Positions 22,715-32,412 of a stretch of DNA of 64,000 nucleotides are shown one piece after another. The notes beneath the pieces were generated by a model, which saw only the letters and a list, made by a program, of their open reading frames with translations, did no database searches and was not told where the DNA came from. Made by a program: the position numbers and the translations under genes. The DNA is from Lonsdalea britannica (GTDB lineage: Bacteria; Pseudomonadota; Gammaproteobacteria; Enterobacterales; Enterobacteriaceae): assembly GCF_002111595.1 (NCBI RefSeq), contig NZ_LUTN01000002.1:62001-126000 (forward strand), given 5' to 3'. Within the stretch, counting starts at the first letter, position 1. Every line of letters starts with the position of its first letter.

Positions 22715-23452
22715 TCAGCAATCTTCGATAATCAGATAAGCGGCGTTAACCGGGCCATGTACCCCGATCACTTTGCTCAGCTCGATGTCGGCCGTGGAGC
22801 TGGGACCGCCGATCAGGTTAATGCAGGAAGGCATACGCTCTCCGGCCTGCGCCATCTGATGCAGACGCTCTGCCAACTGCGCCACGCGGGGCAGAAGCGT
22901 GCTCTTGCGCACCACGAAAATGGATGAGGGGGGCAGCAGGCTCAGCGAGCGTGGACGTTCCGGCGCAGAAAACAGCACGACGCCGCCGGACTCCGTCAGT
23001 CCGTATTCGGCGAACACGACGCCGACATCGGCCTGCTCGGCGGCATGAATATTCTCCTCACCCTGTGTGGCATCCCATTCCTGCGCCGCAAACCCGTCCT
23101 GAAGCGCGGTCGTGATCCCCAGCGCTTGTAAGCGGGCATCTCCGCTTATCACGACAGGGGGCTGACCTTCGTGCTGCGCCCGTTGCTGTTCGCGGTTGTC
23201 AATATAGTGCTGACAGAGTTCGCGCGCGGCCTGCGCGGCGTGCTGTTCGCTCGTCAGTCGGCAGGTGACCTTGAGCGTTTCTTGCGCCAGTTTGACAAAG
23301 GCATCGCAGCGTTGCTGAAGGGAAAGATCCGCAAGCCGGGTCTTTTCATAGCGGCAAACCGGCGGAGGCACGGCGGCGGGTTGATGGCGCACCGGACGAC
23401 CCAACTGCTGGGCTATCTGGGCCAGGAATGTGTCGCGATTGGCATTTCCCAT
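22715..23452 (-). CDS. lutC: LutC (YkgG), lactate utilization protein C
   Basis: 245 residues, LUD domain. LutABC together oxidise L-lactate to pyruvate. Conserved stretches are DVGVVFAEYGLTESGGVV and INLIGGPSSTADIEL. The ATG at 23452 overlaps the lutB stop (ATGA). Last gene of the operon. A hairpin 14 bases downstream of the stop (GTCCCGGCG with CGCCGGGAC, 22679-22700) lacks a T-run on this strand. Confidence 0.95.
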   Translation of the reverse strand: MGNANRDTFLAQIAQQLGRPVRHQPAAVPPPVCRYEKTRLADLSLQQRCDAFVKLAQETLKVTCRLTSEQHAAQAARELCQHYIDNREQQRAQHEGQPPVVISGDARLQALGITTALQDGFAAQEWDATQGEENIHAAEQADVGVVFAEYGLTESGGVVLFSAPERPRSLSLLPPSSIFVVRKSTLLPRVAQLAERLHQMAQAGERMPSCINLIGGPSSTADIELSKVIGVHGPVNAAYLIIEDC

Positions 23453-24879
23453 CACTGTTTCTCCTCTGTGTTCGCCTGATGCTGCTTAAACCAGCTGCGA
23501 AAGCTTTCGCCGTCGCTCTGCGGCAGATCCCGCGCTTCTGTCCATTTGCCGATGGCGCCGATATTCAGGGGGGCTTTGCCGTTTTTGATAAACCAGTTGA
23601 CTGCGTGGGCGCCGCTGACCATACCGACTTTCCACAGGGTTGGGTGGCTATTGGCATAGGTAAACAGGCGCGTTGCGATCTGTTCGGCTTTCGGCGGCAG
23701 GCCTGCGTCGACCATCTTGCGGCGATGTTTAAGGATCAGCTGCGCCAGCGGAATTTTGACCGGGCAGACGCTATTGCAGGCGTAACACAACGAACAGGCG
23801 TAGGGCAGGTCTTTGAAATCGGCGTATCCGCCCAACAGGGGAGACAGTACGGCGCCGACCGGACCGGGATAAATCGAACCATAGCCGTGACCGCCGATAT
23901 GGCGATAAGCCGGACAGGTATTCATGCACGCGCCGCAGCGGATGCAGTGCAAAATATCGCGGAATTCGGAACCGAGCACGGCTGACCGGCCATTATCGAC
24001 CACCACCAGATGGAAGTCCTCGGGGCCATCGACGTTGTCCGCCTCTCTCGGGCCAGTCAGCCAGGTATTGTAGCCGGTCAACTGAGCGCCCACCGCGCTG
24101 CGGGCCAGTAGCGTTATCAGCACGTCCACTTCCTCGAATGTGGGCGCGAGACGCTCCATGCCCATCACCGCGATGTGCGTTTTCGGCAGCGTGGTACACA
24201 GCCGTGCGTTGCCTTCATTGCTGACCAAACACACTGACCCGGTTTCGGCGACGGCGAAATTGCAGCCGGTGATGCCGATATCCGCGCTAAAGAACTGCGG
24301 CCGCATCTGCTCGCGAATAAATAGCGTCATCGCCTCCGGGGTGTCGGAGCCGGTGTAGCCCAGCGTGTCATGCAGAATTTTGCGGATCTGATGGCGATCT
24401 CGGTGAATGGCGGGGACGACCACATGGGATGGAGCGTCGTGGGCGAGCTGCAAAATATATTCGCCAAGGTCGGTTTCAATAACGCTTAACCCGGCGCCTT
24501 GAAGCGCGGCATTGAGACCGATCTCCTCGGTGACCATCGACTTGGATTTGACGATCTTCTTCGCCTGCTTCTGCTTCGCGACCGTGAGAATATAGTCCGT
24601 CGCCTGCGCTTTGGTGGCGGCAAAATAGACGTGTCCGCCGTTTTTAGTCACATTTTCGGAGAGTTGATAGAGGTAGGCGTCCAGATTTTCGAGGACGTGT
24701 CGCCGGATTTGTTCGCCGCGGCTGCGCCATGACTCCCAGTGTCCGAGGTCGTCGACCATTTTTTGTCGGTTAGCGCCGATGCGCTCCTGAGCCATCGCCA
24801 CTGCCTTGCGCATGACGCCGTCGTCAATCTGTTCGCGGATCCGCTCATGAAACGGGACATCGCTGGTTTTAAGATACAT
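23452..24879 (-). CDS. lutB: LutB (YkgF), iron-sulfur lactate utilization protein
   Basis: 475 residues. An N-terminal LUD-like domain (about 60-300, with GITGCNFAVAETGSVCLVSN) is followed by two 4Fe-4S clusters: CIRCGACMNTCP and CSLCYACNSVCP. Thought to be the electron-carrying core of the LutABC lactate dehydrogenase. ATG 24879, 9 bases after lutA. Confidence 0.96.
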   Translation of the reverse strand: MYLKTSDVPFHERIREQIDDGVMRKAVAMAQERIGANRQKMVDDLGHWESWRSRGEQIRRHVLENLDAYLYQLSENVTKNGGHVYFAATKAQATDYILTVAKQKQAKKIVKSKSMVTEEIGLNAALQGAGLSVIETDLGEYILQLAHDAPSHVVVPAIHRDRHQIRKILHDTLGYTGSDTPEAMTLFIREQMRPQFFSADIGITGCNFAVAETGSVCLVSNEGNARLCTTLPKTHIAVMGMERLAPTFEEVDVLITLLARSAVGAQLTGYNTWLTGPREADNVDGPEDFHLVVVDNGRSAVLGSEFRDILHCIRCGACMNTCPAYRHIGGHGYGSIYPGPVGAVLSPLLGGYADFKDLPYACSLCYACNSVCPVKIPLAQLILKHRRKMVDAGLPPKAEQIATRLFTYANSHPTLWKVGMVSGAHAVNWFIKNGKAPLNIGAIGKWTEARDLPQSDGESFRSWFKQHQANTEEKQ

Positions 24880-24888
24880 GTTGGCTCC

Positions 24889-25608
24889 TTAGTGGCTCAT
24901 CAGCACGTCGGCGATGTGCATCACCTTCACGGATTTGCCTTCGCGATGGAGACGTCCGCCGATGTTGATCAGGCAGCTGACGTCGGCGCCGATGAGGTAA
25001 TCAGGATTGGCTTCCATCATGTGACTGACCTTTTCTTTCACCATTTCGCCGGATATTTCCGCCATCTTGACGGAGAACGTGCCGCCAAAACCGCAGCAGG
25101 TTTCGGCCAGCGGAAACGGGACGATTTCCAATCCCTGGACATGCTCCAGCAACGTCATCGGTTCATGCTGAACGCCCAATTTGCGGAATAGGCTGCAGGA
25201 GGGGTGATAAACCGCCTTGCCCGGCAAGGCTGCGCCCACGTCCACGACGTTGAGAGTATTCACGATGAAAGAGGTCAGATCGTAAATCCTGTCGGCGACC
25301 TTTGCCGCGCGCTTTGCCCACTCAGGATCGTCATTCAAATAATCGGGATAGCTTTTGATGGCGTAGGTGCAGGAGCCTGCCGGAGAAATAATGGGGTCGT
25401 CATTTTCTTCCAGCGCGGCAATCAGGTTTTTCATGCCGGGAATGGCGTCGGCGGTATATCCGGCATTTAACGCCGGTTGGCCGCAGCAGCCCTGTTTCTG
25501 TGGAAAGTGGACGGTACATCCCAGTTTTTCGAGTAGTAATACCGAGTTGCGCGCCATGTTTGATTTTAGCGCGTCACCAATACAGGTGACGAAAAAGTTC
25601 ACATTCAC
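24889..25608 (-). CDS. lutA: LutA (YkgE), CCG-domain lactate utilization protein
   Basis: 239 residues with two cysteine-rich CCG domains: KQGCCGQPALNAGY near 40 and AETCCGFGGTFSVKM near 175, which bind Fe-S or coordinate redox chemistry as in heterodisulfide reductase and GlpC. First gene of the operon. The ATG at 25608 follows a gene-free stretch; no LldR/LutR regulator is encoded nearby. Confidence 0.95.
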   Translation of the reverse strand: MNVNFFVTCIGDALKSNMARNSVLLLEKLGCTVHFPQKQGCCGQPALNAGYTADAIPGMKNLIAALEENDDPIISPAGSCTYAIKSYPDYLNDDPEWAKRAAKVADRIYDLTSFIVNTLNVVDVGAALPGKAVYHPSCSLFRKLGVQHEPMTLLEHVQGLEIVPFPLAETCCGFGGTFSVKMAEISGEMVKEKVSHMMEANPDYLIGADVSCLINIGGRLHREGKSVKVMHIADVLMSH

Positions 25609-26341
25609 TTGCTTGCCTCTCTGTGATTCCTTTGCATGAGAAAATCATGCGCCCGTGAGCGGGAAAATAGTGTGATAGGCGTTGTTGATTATTTCCGAAT
25701 AACGGCACTGAACATGTCGAATTAATCCATTTTCGATGATTTATAGCGCCTGATAATATTTTTCTGAATAAATTATTGATTGCCGGAAAGATAATGAAGG
25801 GTAAGGCGACGTGGTCCCTCATTAATTTTTAGAATACGTGGAAGTATAATGACACCTCCTTTTTTGTTTCGGTTTGTTACCGCTGTTTATCGTCGGCGTA
25901 ATAACCGATGGCCGTGGCAAATCCCTTGTTTAATATAATGACGCATCGAAAATATTGGCGTCCATAAGCCATACTGGCCTTGAGATAATCGCCACAATCG
26001 CGAGAGCGTGTGGAGTAGGCCAACCCTTCGCGAAGAGAAAGGCGGGCCATACAAGATCTCAACGGTGGACGCGTTGAGTCGCATAGACCTATGCGGCTAA
26101 AATTGTACGAAGAGTGGTCGGTCGGCCGCCATGCAATGCCGTCCTTCGGCGGGTGGAGGGGAAAGCGGGTGAAAGAAAGTGAAAACAATGATAAAACAAG
26201 CTCATCTGTAATCGCCGTCGGCATCCGGCAGTGGCTGCAATCAGTCAATACCGACTTGTCGTAAAGAACTGCTAACCTGTATGTTTAGCACGGGCGGTTT
26301 CCGCATCTTGAATCTTAATATGAGTTAAGTAAGGGTAGAAA
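25609..26341. other. 733-bp gene-free stretch between lutA and tmaR
   Basis: The lut-proximal half (25609-25860) is AT-rich and should hold the lutA promoter on the minus strand, though I could not fix hexamers. The tmaR-proximal half is richer in GC and holds a series of hairpins (see the entry at 26018-26150). A 123-codon minus-strand reading frame (25877-26248) runs through it, but its composition is odd and I recognise no family. The tmaR ribosome site (AAGGG) is at the right end. Confidence 0.6.
26018..26150. other. Cluster of four hairpins, candidate structured RNA
   Basis: Four short perfect stems follow one another: GGCC 26018-26021 with 26045-26048; CTCAACG with CGTTGAG (26058-26078, 7-base loop); CGCATA with TATGCG (26080-26095, 4-base loop); GCCG with CGGC (26138-26150). 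No known RNA family is recognised, and strand cannot be decided. Confidence 0.3.
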
Positions 26342-26680
26342 ATGGATAAGGGTAACAACAAACCGTGTTTCCAGGACGTATTGGCGTTTGTGCGTACATT
26401 CCGTCGTAAAAACAAGCTGCAGCGTGAAATCGCCGATAACGAAAAGAAAATTCGTGATAACCAGAAACGTGTGTTGCTGCTGGACAACCTGAGCGAATAC
26501 ATCAAACCGGGTATGTCAATTGATGATATTCAGAACATCATCGCCAACATGCGTAGCGACTATGAAGACCGTGTTGATGAATACATCATCAAAAACGCGG
26601 ATCTGTCGAAAGAACGCCGTGAGCTGTCACGCAAAATTAAAGAAATGGGTGAAATCAAATCGGCCGCTGAGACCAAATAA
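26342..26680 (+). CDS. tmaR: TmaR (YeeX), pole-localising PTS regulator
   Basis: 112 residues, near-identical in pattern to E. coli YeeX/TmaR (109), a DUF496 protein that recruits enzyme I of the sugar phosphotransferase system to the cell pole. The central segment [20 protein letters not shown] is the conserved core. The rest is charged and predicted coiled coil ([34 protein letters not shown]). ATG 26342 with AAGGG upstream. Confidence 0.95.
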   Translation: MDKGNNKPCFQDVLAFVRTFRRKNKLQREIADNEKKIRDNQKRVLLLDNLSEYIKPGMSIDDIQNIIANMRSDYEDRVDEYIIKNADLSKERRELSRKIKEMGEIKSAAETK

Positions 26681-26700
26681 CCCGTTTCATGACCTATCAA

Positions 26701-26729
26701 AAGGATCGCCTCGGCGATCCTTTTTTTTT
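26701..26729 (+). terminator. Intrinsic terminator of tmaR
   Basis: AAGGATCGCC with GGCGATCC, a 2-base central gap, then nine T, 20 bases after the tmaR stop. Confidence 0.93.
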
Positions 26730-26941
26730 GCCTGCGCTCACCACGATCCCCTCTACATCACCTCACTGACCACATTTCTCCGCTCAAACGTTGTTGCACG
26801 GCATTGCATGCCTGTTTGCGCAGTGGCTCGCGCTTCAACCACTGGCCGCTGTGATTTCATCACGATGAAAAATAGACTGGGTAAAGGGATAAAGACGCCG
26901 TCCGACGGGCGGGCTGAACGGTCAGGGAGTGCCGCTTTCCT

Positions 26942-29206
26942 ATGTCGCTGAATGTCATGGCGCTTGCGCTGATAAGCGGTATGTTGCCGCTGCTGTGGTT
27001 GCCGCAAATCCCGTCGACAAGCGTCTTGTTCGCCTTGCTGGCCGCGCTAATCCCGGCCTACCGTTACCTTCCCGGCACGCTGCGCCCCGGAGTCCTGGCG
27101 GGATTTGCGCTGGTGTGGGGATGTCACAACGCCGGACAGGCCGTCGGTCAGACGGTGGAGCTGACATCGCGTCCGGTGACGGCAGAGGTGGCGATCGCCA
27201 GCGTACGCTTTGGTGCGCAGCCGGAAGCGGCCCCGGTCGTACGTCTGATTCGGGTCGATGAACGCTGGCTGTTTCCTCCGGTCGCGGTCCGGTTAAATTC
27301 AGGCGCGGCCCTGAACGCGTGGTGCGGCGGGCAACGCTGGCGTCTGCGGCTACAGCTGCGGCCCGTACACAGTCGGCTGAACGAAGGCGGATTCGACAGC
27401 CAGCGCTGGGCGCTGGCCCGCAGGCAAACGCTGACGGGAGCCGTTCAACACGCGACGGTGCTGGATGCGCGCTGCGGAGTTCGGCAGGACATCGTGACGA
27501 CGGTGGAACGTCAGACTCAGCGCCTGCCGTGGCGTTCGATTCTGTTGGCGCTGACGCTTGGCGAGATGGCGACCGTAGACGACGACACTCAGGCCCTGTT
27601 GCGTCAGACCGGCACGATGCATCTGATGGCGATATCTGGGTTGCACATCGCGCTGGCGGCGCTGTTGGGTTGGGGGCTGGCGCGGGGCATGCAGAGCCTG
27701 TTTCCGGTGCATCGTATTGGCTATCGCTTTCCGTTGATCGTCGGGCTGTTCGCCGCCCTGAGCTATGTCTGGTTGGCGGGCGGCAATCCTCCGGCGGTCA
27801 GGGCCGGTCTGGCGTTGAGCGTGTGGACGTTGCTGCGACTCACGGGCGTCAGCTGTACGCCGTGGCAGGTCTGGCTGGGGTGCGTGGCTTTGATCCTGAC
27901 CGGCGATCCGCTCAGCGTGCTATCGGACAGCTTCTGGTTATCGAGTTTCGCCGTGGCGGCGCTCATTTTCTGGTACCAGTGGGCGCCGCTACCGGCATGC
28001 TGTTTGCGGCCCAAACGCTGGGTATGGCTCCGCTGGCTGCATCTACAGACGGGCATGACGCTTTTGCTGCTGCCGTTGCAGATTGTGTTGTTCCACGGCG
28101 TCAGTCTGACATCTCTGCCCGCAAATCTATGGGCCGTGCCGCTGGTGTCATTTGTGACGACGCCGCTGGTGCTGGTTGCGCTGCTCTTGTCTTTCGCGCC
28201 GGACGTTAGCGCCATTTTTTGGTGGTTGGCCGATCGATCGCTGACGGCCGTATTCGCACCGCTGGCAGGGTTGCCCTCCGGCTGGTGGGCGTTAGGGGAG
28301 CAGGCATTGCCGTTTAGTCTGTCCGGGTGGCTGGCGGTGGCGATCTGGCGTTTTGCCTGGTGGCGCTATGCGCCTCTCAGCGTGATCAGTCTGCTGCTGA
28401 TCCTGCTCCTTCGGCCAAAAGCGCCTGCGCCCCTGTGGCGGGTGGATATGCTGGATGTTGGTCACGGGCTGGCCGTCGTCATCGAGCGTCACGGTAAAGC
28501 CGTGCTTTACGATACGGGGGCGAGCTGGGCGGGCGGCACTATGGCGAGCCGTGAAATTGTGCCCTACCTCCGATGGCGGGGGCTGGAACTGGAGCGGATT
28601 ATCGTGAGCCACAGTCATCTGGACCACCGCGGTGGACTCATCGAACTGCAGCGGCAGTTTCCTGCGGCTCAGGTGTACAGCCCGATGACCCAGAAGGGAC
28701 ATCAACCGTGTCTGCAAGGTCAGCAATGGCACTGGCAGGGATTACGTTTCAGGGTGTTGTGGCCACCGAAAGCTGTCCACGATGCGGGAAACAATGACTC
28801 CTGTGTGGTCGCGGTCGATGACGGTCAGTTTCGAGTGCTGCTCACCGGTGACGTTGAGGCCAAAACGGAAGCGATACTGTTGCGTACTCAGCGGCTGGCG
28901 CTGGCGGCGGATATTTTGCAGGTGCCGCATCACGGCAGCGCGACCTCTTCGTCGTCGCCCTTTATTCGTGCGGTGGGGGCGAAATGGTCGGCGTCGTCCA
29001 ACTCCCGCTATAACCCGTGGCGGCTGCCGTCGGTGAAAGTGCGGCGACGCTATCGTCAGCTGGAGCACCCTTGGCACGACACGGCGACGTCCGGTCAATT
29101 CAGCGTGCGCTTTTTCTTAGAAGGCTGGCAGGCCTTTGGCTTTAGGGAGGACATCTCCCCGCGTTGGTATCATCGCCGTTTTGGCGTCAGTCCCGAGGCA
29201 TCATGA
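26942..29206 (+). CDS. ycaI: ComEC/Rec2 family DNA-uptake channel (YcaI)
   Basis: 754 residues, the same length as E. coli YcaI. An N-terminal extracellular OB-like domain (about 55-190), a competence domain with about 10 membrane helices (about 195-480; ALTLGEMATVDDDTQALLRQTG, MAISGLHIALAA), and a C-terminal metallo-beta-lactamase domain (about 490-735; IVSHSHLDHRGGL, LLTGDVEAKTE, VPHHGS). ComEC carries single-stranded DNA across the inner membrane in transformable bacteria. In enterobacteria the gene is kept, though natural transformation is rarely seen. Upstream of msbA as in E. coli, but a phosphoesterase gene lies between. Confidence 0.93.
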   Translation: MSLNVMALALISGMLPLLWLPQIPSTSVLFALLAALIPAYRYLPGTLRPGVLAGFALVWGCHNAGQAVGQTVELTSRPVTAEVAIASVRFGAQPEAAPVVRLIRVDERWLFPPVAVRLNSGAALNAWCGGQRWRLRLQLRPVHSRLNEGGFDSQRWALARRQTLTGAVQHATVLDARCGVRQDIVTTVERQTQRLPWRSILLALTLGEMATVDDDTQALLRQTGTMHLMAISGLHIALAALLGWGLARGMQSLFPVHRIGYRFPLIVGLFAALSYVWLAGGNPPAVRAGLALSVWTLLRLTGVSCTPWQVWLGCVALILTGDPLSVLSDSFWLSSFAVAALIFWYQWAPLPACCLRPKRWVWLRWLHLQTGMTLLLLPLQIVLFHGVSLTSLPANLWAVPLVSFVTTPLVLVALLLSFAPDVSAIFWWLADRSLTAVFAPLAGLPSGWWALGEQALPFSLSGWLAVAIWRFAWWRYAPLSVISLLLILLLRPKAPAPLWRVDMLDVGHGLAVVIERHGKAVLYDTGASWAGGTMASREIVPYLRWRGLELERIIVSHSHLDHRGGLIELQRQFPAAQVYSPMTQKGHQPCLQGQQWHWQGLRFRVLWPPKAVHDAGNNDSCVVAVDDGQFRVLLTGDVEAKTEAILLRTQRLALAADILQVPHHGSATSSSSPFIRAVGAKWSASSNSRYNPWRLPSVKVRRRYRQLEHPWHDTATSGQFSVRFFLEGWQAFGFREDISPRWYHRRFGVSPEAS

Positions 29207-29432
29207 ACGCGATGGTATTGCGAGGAGAGTCAACGGTCGCCGACGTTAAGCGAATTGGACGCCATCTTCGTAGCAGGCGGAGTCGCGTGATGGGGGAGAT
29301 CTGTTATTTGCCAGGAGCGGCGTGAAATGCCTGATCGAGGTCGAAAGGGAGGGATACACCAGGCGGTCAGGCGTCTCATCATTATCCCTCTCGACGATCA
29401 AACCGGTCAACGAAACAGGCCTGCGCGAAGTT

Positions 29433-30272
29433 CTAAATTGTCACTGCTGCTTTAACCACACGGTCGGCCGCTCGTGTTGCTAGCGTGTTGGTGTTAACCA
29501 CCGTCTCTTCGCTCATCATATAGGTCAGGATGGAATGATCGTGGTTGATTTCTATCATGCGATAACCCAGATACTTTTTGCCCCAATTTCCTCCCACGTG
29601 TCCGTCGAAAATATAGGGAATGTTATTACGGGTCAGCACTTCATCGCGGTCGTGGTCATGTCCGTTAAATACCGCTTTAACGTTAGAATAGGCCGATAAC
29701 GTTGAAGCGATGGTTTCGCATTGAATCGAGGCCTTAGCCGCGCCGACCGGATTGATGTGCATAAAAATGAAAATGCCGTCTCAATCTTTTTGCTGCTCTA
29801 ATTTTTCATTCAGCCATGACAGATCGGGGCATCGGTAGGTTCCCGTCAGATCCGAGGTATCCATGAACAGGAACGCGTCATTTCGTAATACCCGGCTATG
29901 GTTAAAAGGCTGATGGAATTGCGCCACCCAGAGGTCTTCCGTCACGCGATCGTGGTTCCCGCGGGTGACAAAATAGGGGATATCCAGACGGTCGAGGTGC
30001 GCGCGGGCAGGAGCAAGAAAACGCGGCTCGTTATGAATCAAATCGCCGTTGAACACCAGAAAATCAATGGGCTTTTTAGCGTTAAAGGCATTCACTTCGT
30101 CCACCATTCGGGTGAAGTTGTGATCGTATGCGGTATTTTCCTGTCCGTAATGTCCATCCGAGACAACCACAATGCGCGTTTTAGTTTTTGCCGAACGGGT
30201 GTTTTTTCCAATATGGCATCCGCTTAGCATGACCCCGGCCGAAATAAATAAAAAATTCCGTCTGGTTAACAT
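29433..30272 (-). pseudogene. Tat-exported lipoprotein metallophosphoesterase, interrupted by an in-frame TGA
   Basis: Two segments in the same frame are separated only by a TGA at 29781-29783. Segment 1 (163 residues) begins TRRNFLFI (twin-arginine motif) and LSGC lipobox near 18, then the metal-binding motifs VVVSDGHYG, FNGDLIHNE and TRGNHD. Segment 2 resumes GIFIFMHINP and carries FNGHDHDRD, the last metal motif. Read through, it would be a full calcineurin-like phosphoesterase of about 280 residues. This is a point nonsense mutation, unlike the one-base losses elsewhere in the window. Strong ribosome site AGGAGG upstream of ATG 30272. No SECIS-type element is evident, so selenocysteine is unlikely. 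Confidence 0.8.
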
Positions 30273-30664
30273 ATTTCCTCCTGAATATTATTAGCGCGAA
30301 AATAAAATCGGCATCAGCGTCTTTCATGAGCGTGGATTATTCATGGCTCGCGATGACGTCATTAAAATCACTCTACAAATCCAATGTTTCTGAAATATGG
30401 CGGGCGTTGTCTTATCGTGCGGGGAAATAGCGTGCGCGATGCTTTTGCCGGGCAGAAAGAATATTAAACGAAGCGCTAATACCGCGTGGAACCACACAGG
30501 AGGTGAAGGAAAGTTCGTCGAGGTCGGGTAACGACACGCCGTGCTTACACGTAAATGCACTGATGCGGCATTTCCACATATCGCCCTGATTCCCCTTTGG
30601 TCTTTCTCACGGGGCCATGAATGGGTAATATAGGCGGCTATTTCTATAGGCTCAGGTTTATTGC
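30273..30664. other. Gene-free stretch upstream of msbA
   Basis: 392 bases between divergent genes. It must hold promoters for the phosphoesterase (minus) and msbA (plus). Only short spurious reading frames are present. I see no convincing hexamer pair or inverted repeat. Confidence 0.5.
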
Positions 30665-32412
30665 ATGATTAATGATCAAGATCTTTCCACATGGCAGACA
30701 TTCCGTCGCCTATGGCCGATGATCACGCCGTTCAAGACGGGGTTGGTCGTCGCAGGCGTCGCACTGGTAATGAATGCCGCCAGCGACACGCTTATGTTGT
30801 CTTTGCTCAAGCCGTTGCTGGATGACGGATTTGGCAAGGCTGACCGCAACGTGCTGGTGTGGATGCCGTTAGCCATTATCGGGCTGATGGTGATGCGAGG
30901 GATCTCCAGCTACATCTCCAGCTATTGTGTGGCGTGGGTCTCCGGCAAGGTCGTAATGAACATGCGTCGCCGGTTATTTAGCCACATCATGGGAATGCCG
31001 GTTTCGTTCTTCGACCAGCAGTCCACAGGGACGCTGCTGTCGCGAATCACTTATGACACCGAACAGGTGGCGGCTTCCTCGTCGGACGCGCTGGTGACCG
31101 TTATTCGTGAGGGCGCCTCCATCATCGGCCTGTTCGTACTGATGTTCTGGTACAGCTGGCAGCTTTCGCTGATCCTGATTGTGATCGCGCCCATTGTCTC
31201 CTACAGCATTCGTCTGGTGTCTAAGCGCTTCCGTAACATCAGTAAAAACATGCAGAACACGATGGGGCAGGTGACGACCAGCGCGGAGCAAATGCTCAAA
31301 GGGCATAAAGAAGTCCTGATTTTCGGCGGCCAGAAAGTCGAGTCGGAACGCTTTGATTCGGTGAGTAACCGCATGCGTCAGCAGAACATGAAGATGGTGT
31401 CTGCGTCCTCCATTTCCGATCCCGTGGTGCAGTTTATTGCCTCTCTGGCGCTGGCCTTTGTGCTGTATGCCGCGAGCTTCCCCTCCGTTATGGAAACCCT
31501 GACCGCCGGGACCATCACGGTCGTCTTCTCCGCCATGTTTACCCTGATGCGCCCGCTGAAATCGCTGACCAACGTTAACGCGCAGTTCCAGCGCGGTATG
31601 GCCGCGTGCCAGACCTTGTTCACCATCCTGGATATGGAACAGGAAACCGATAAAGGCAAACGCGTGATTGAGCGCGCCAAAGGCGACCTGGAGTTCCGTC
31701 ATGTCGACTTCGCTATCCGGGCAAGGAAACGCTGGCGTTGAACGACATCAGCCTGCATGTGCCGCCGGGTAAAACCGTCGCGCTGGTGGGACGCTCTGGC
31801 TCCGGCAAGTCCACCATCGCTAATCTCATTACGCGTTTTTACGATATCCAGTCAGGCGAAATCATTCTGGATGGTCACGACCTGCGCGACTACACGCTGT
31901 CTTCTCTGCGTAATCAGGTTGCGCTGGTGTCCCAGAACGTACACCTGTTCAACGACACCATCGCGAACAACATCGCCTATGCCTTCGACAAATCGTTCAG
32001 CCGTGAAGATATCGAACGCGCGGCAACCATGGCGCACGCGATGGACTTCATCAGCAAGATGGAGAACGGACTGGATACCGTGATCGGCGAAAACGGCGTG
32101 CTGTTGTCCGGCGGACAACGTCAGCGTATCGCGATAGCGCGCGCGCTGCTGCGCGACTGCCCGATCCTGATTCTGGACGAAGCCACCTCGGCGCTGGATA
32201 CCGAATCCGAACGCGCGATTCAATCGGCGCTGGATGAACTGCAGAAAGACCGTACCGCGCTGGTCATCGCTCACCGTCTCTCGACGATTGAAAATGCCGA
32301 CGAGATTCTGGTGGTGGAAGACGGTCGCATTATTGAACGCGGCAATCATCACGATCTGATTACCCGTGATGGCGCTTACGCGCAGTTGCACAAGATGCAG
32401 TTTGGCTCATGA
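30665..32412 (+). CDS. msbA: MsbA, lipid A flippase ABC transporter (frameshifted as sequenced)
   Basis: MsbA flips core-lipid A across the inner membrane. The first frame (30665-31741) encodes the six-helix membrane domain and the start of the nucleotide-binding domain (LEFRHVDF); the second (to 32412) carries Walker [11 protein letters not shown], the Q-loop SQNVHLF, signature [11 protein letters not shown] and Walker [13 protein letters not shown]. One base missing between 31713 and 31714 explains the break: inserted, the join reads [15 protein letters not shown] and the protein is 582 residues, exactly the E. coli length. msbA is essential in E. coli, so a sequencing error is much more likely than a null allele. 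It overlaps lpxK by ATGA. Confidence 0.94.

Noticed and set aside
27319-28209. 296-codon plus-strand frame inside comEC
   Set aside because: Overlaps the clear ComEC reading frame in another phase; no domain.
29781-29783. Selenocysteine codon in the phosphoesterase
   Set aside because: No selenoprotein in this family is known to me and no suitable hairpin directly follows the TGA.
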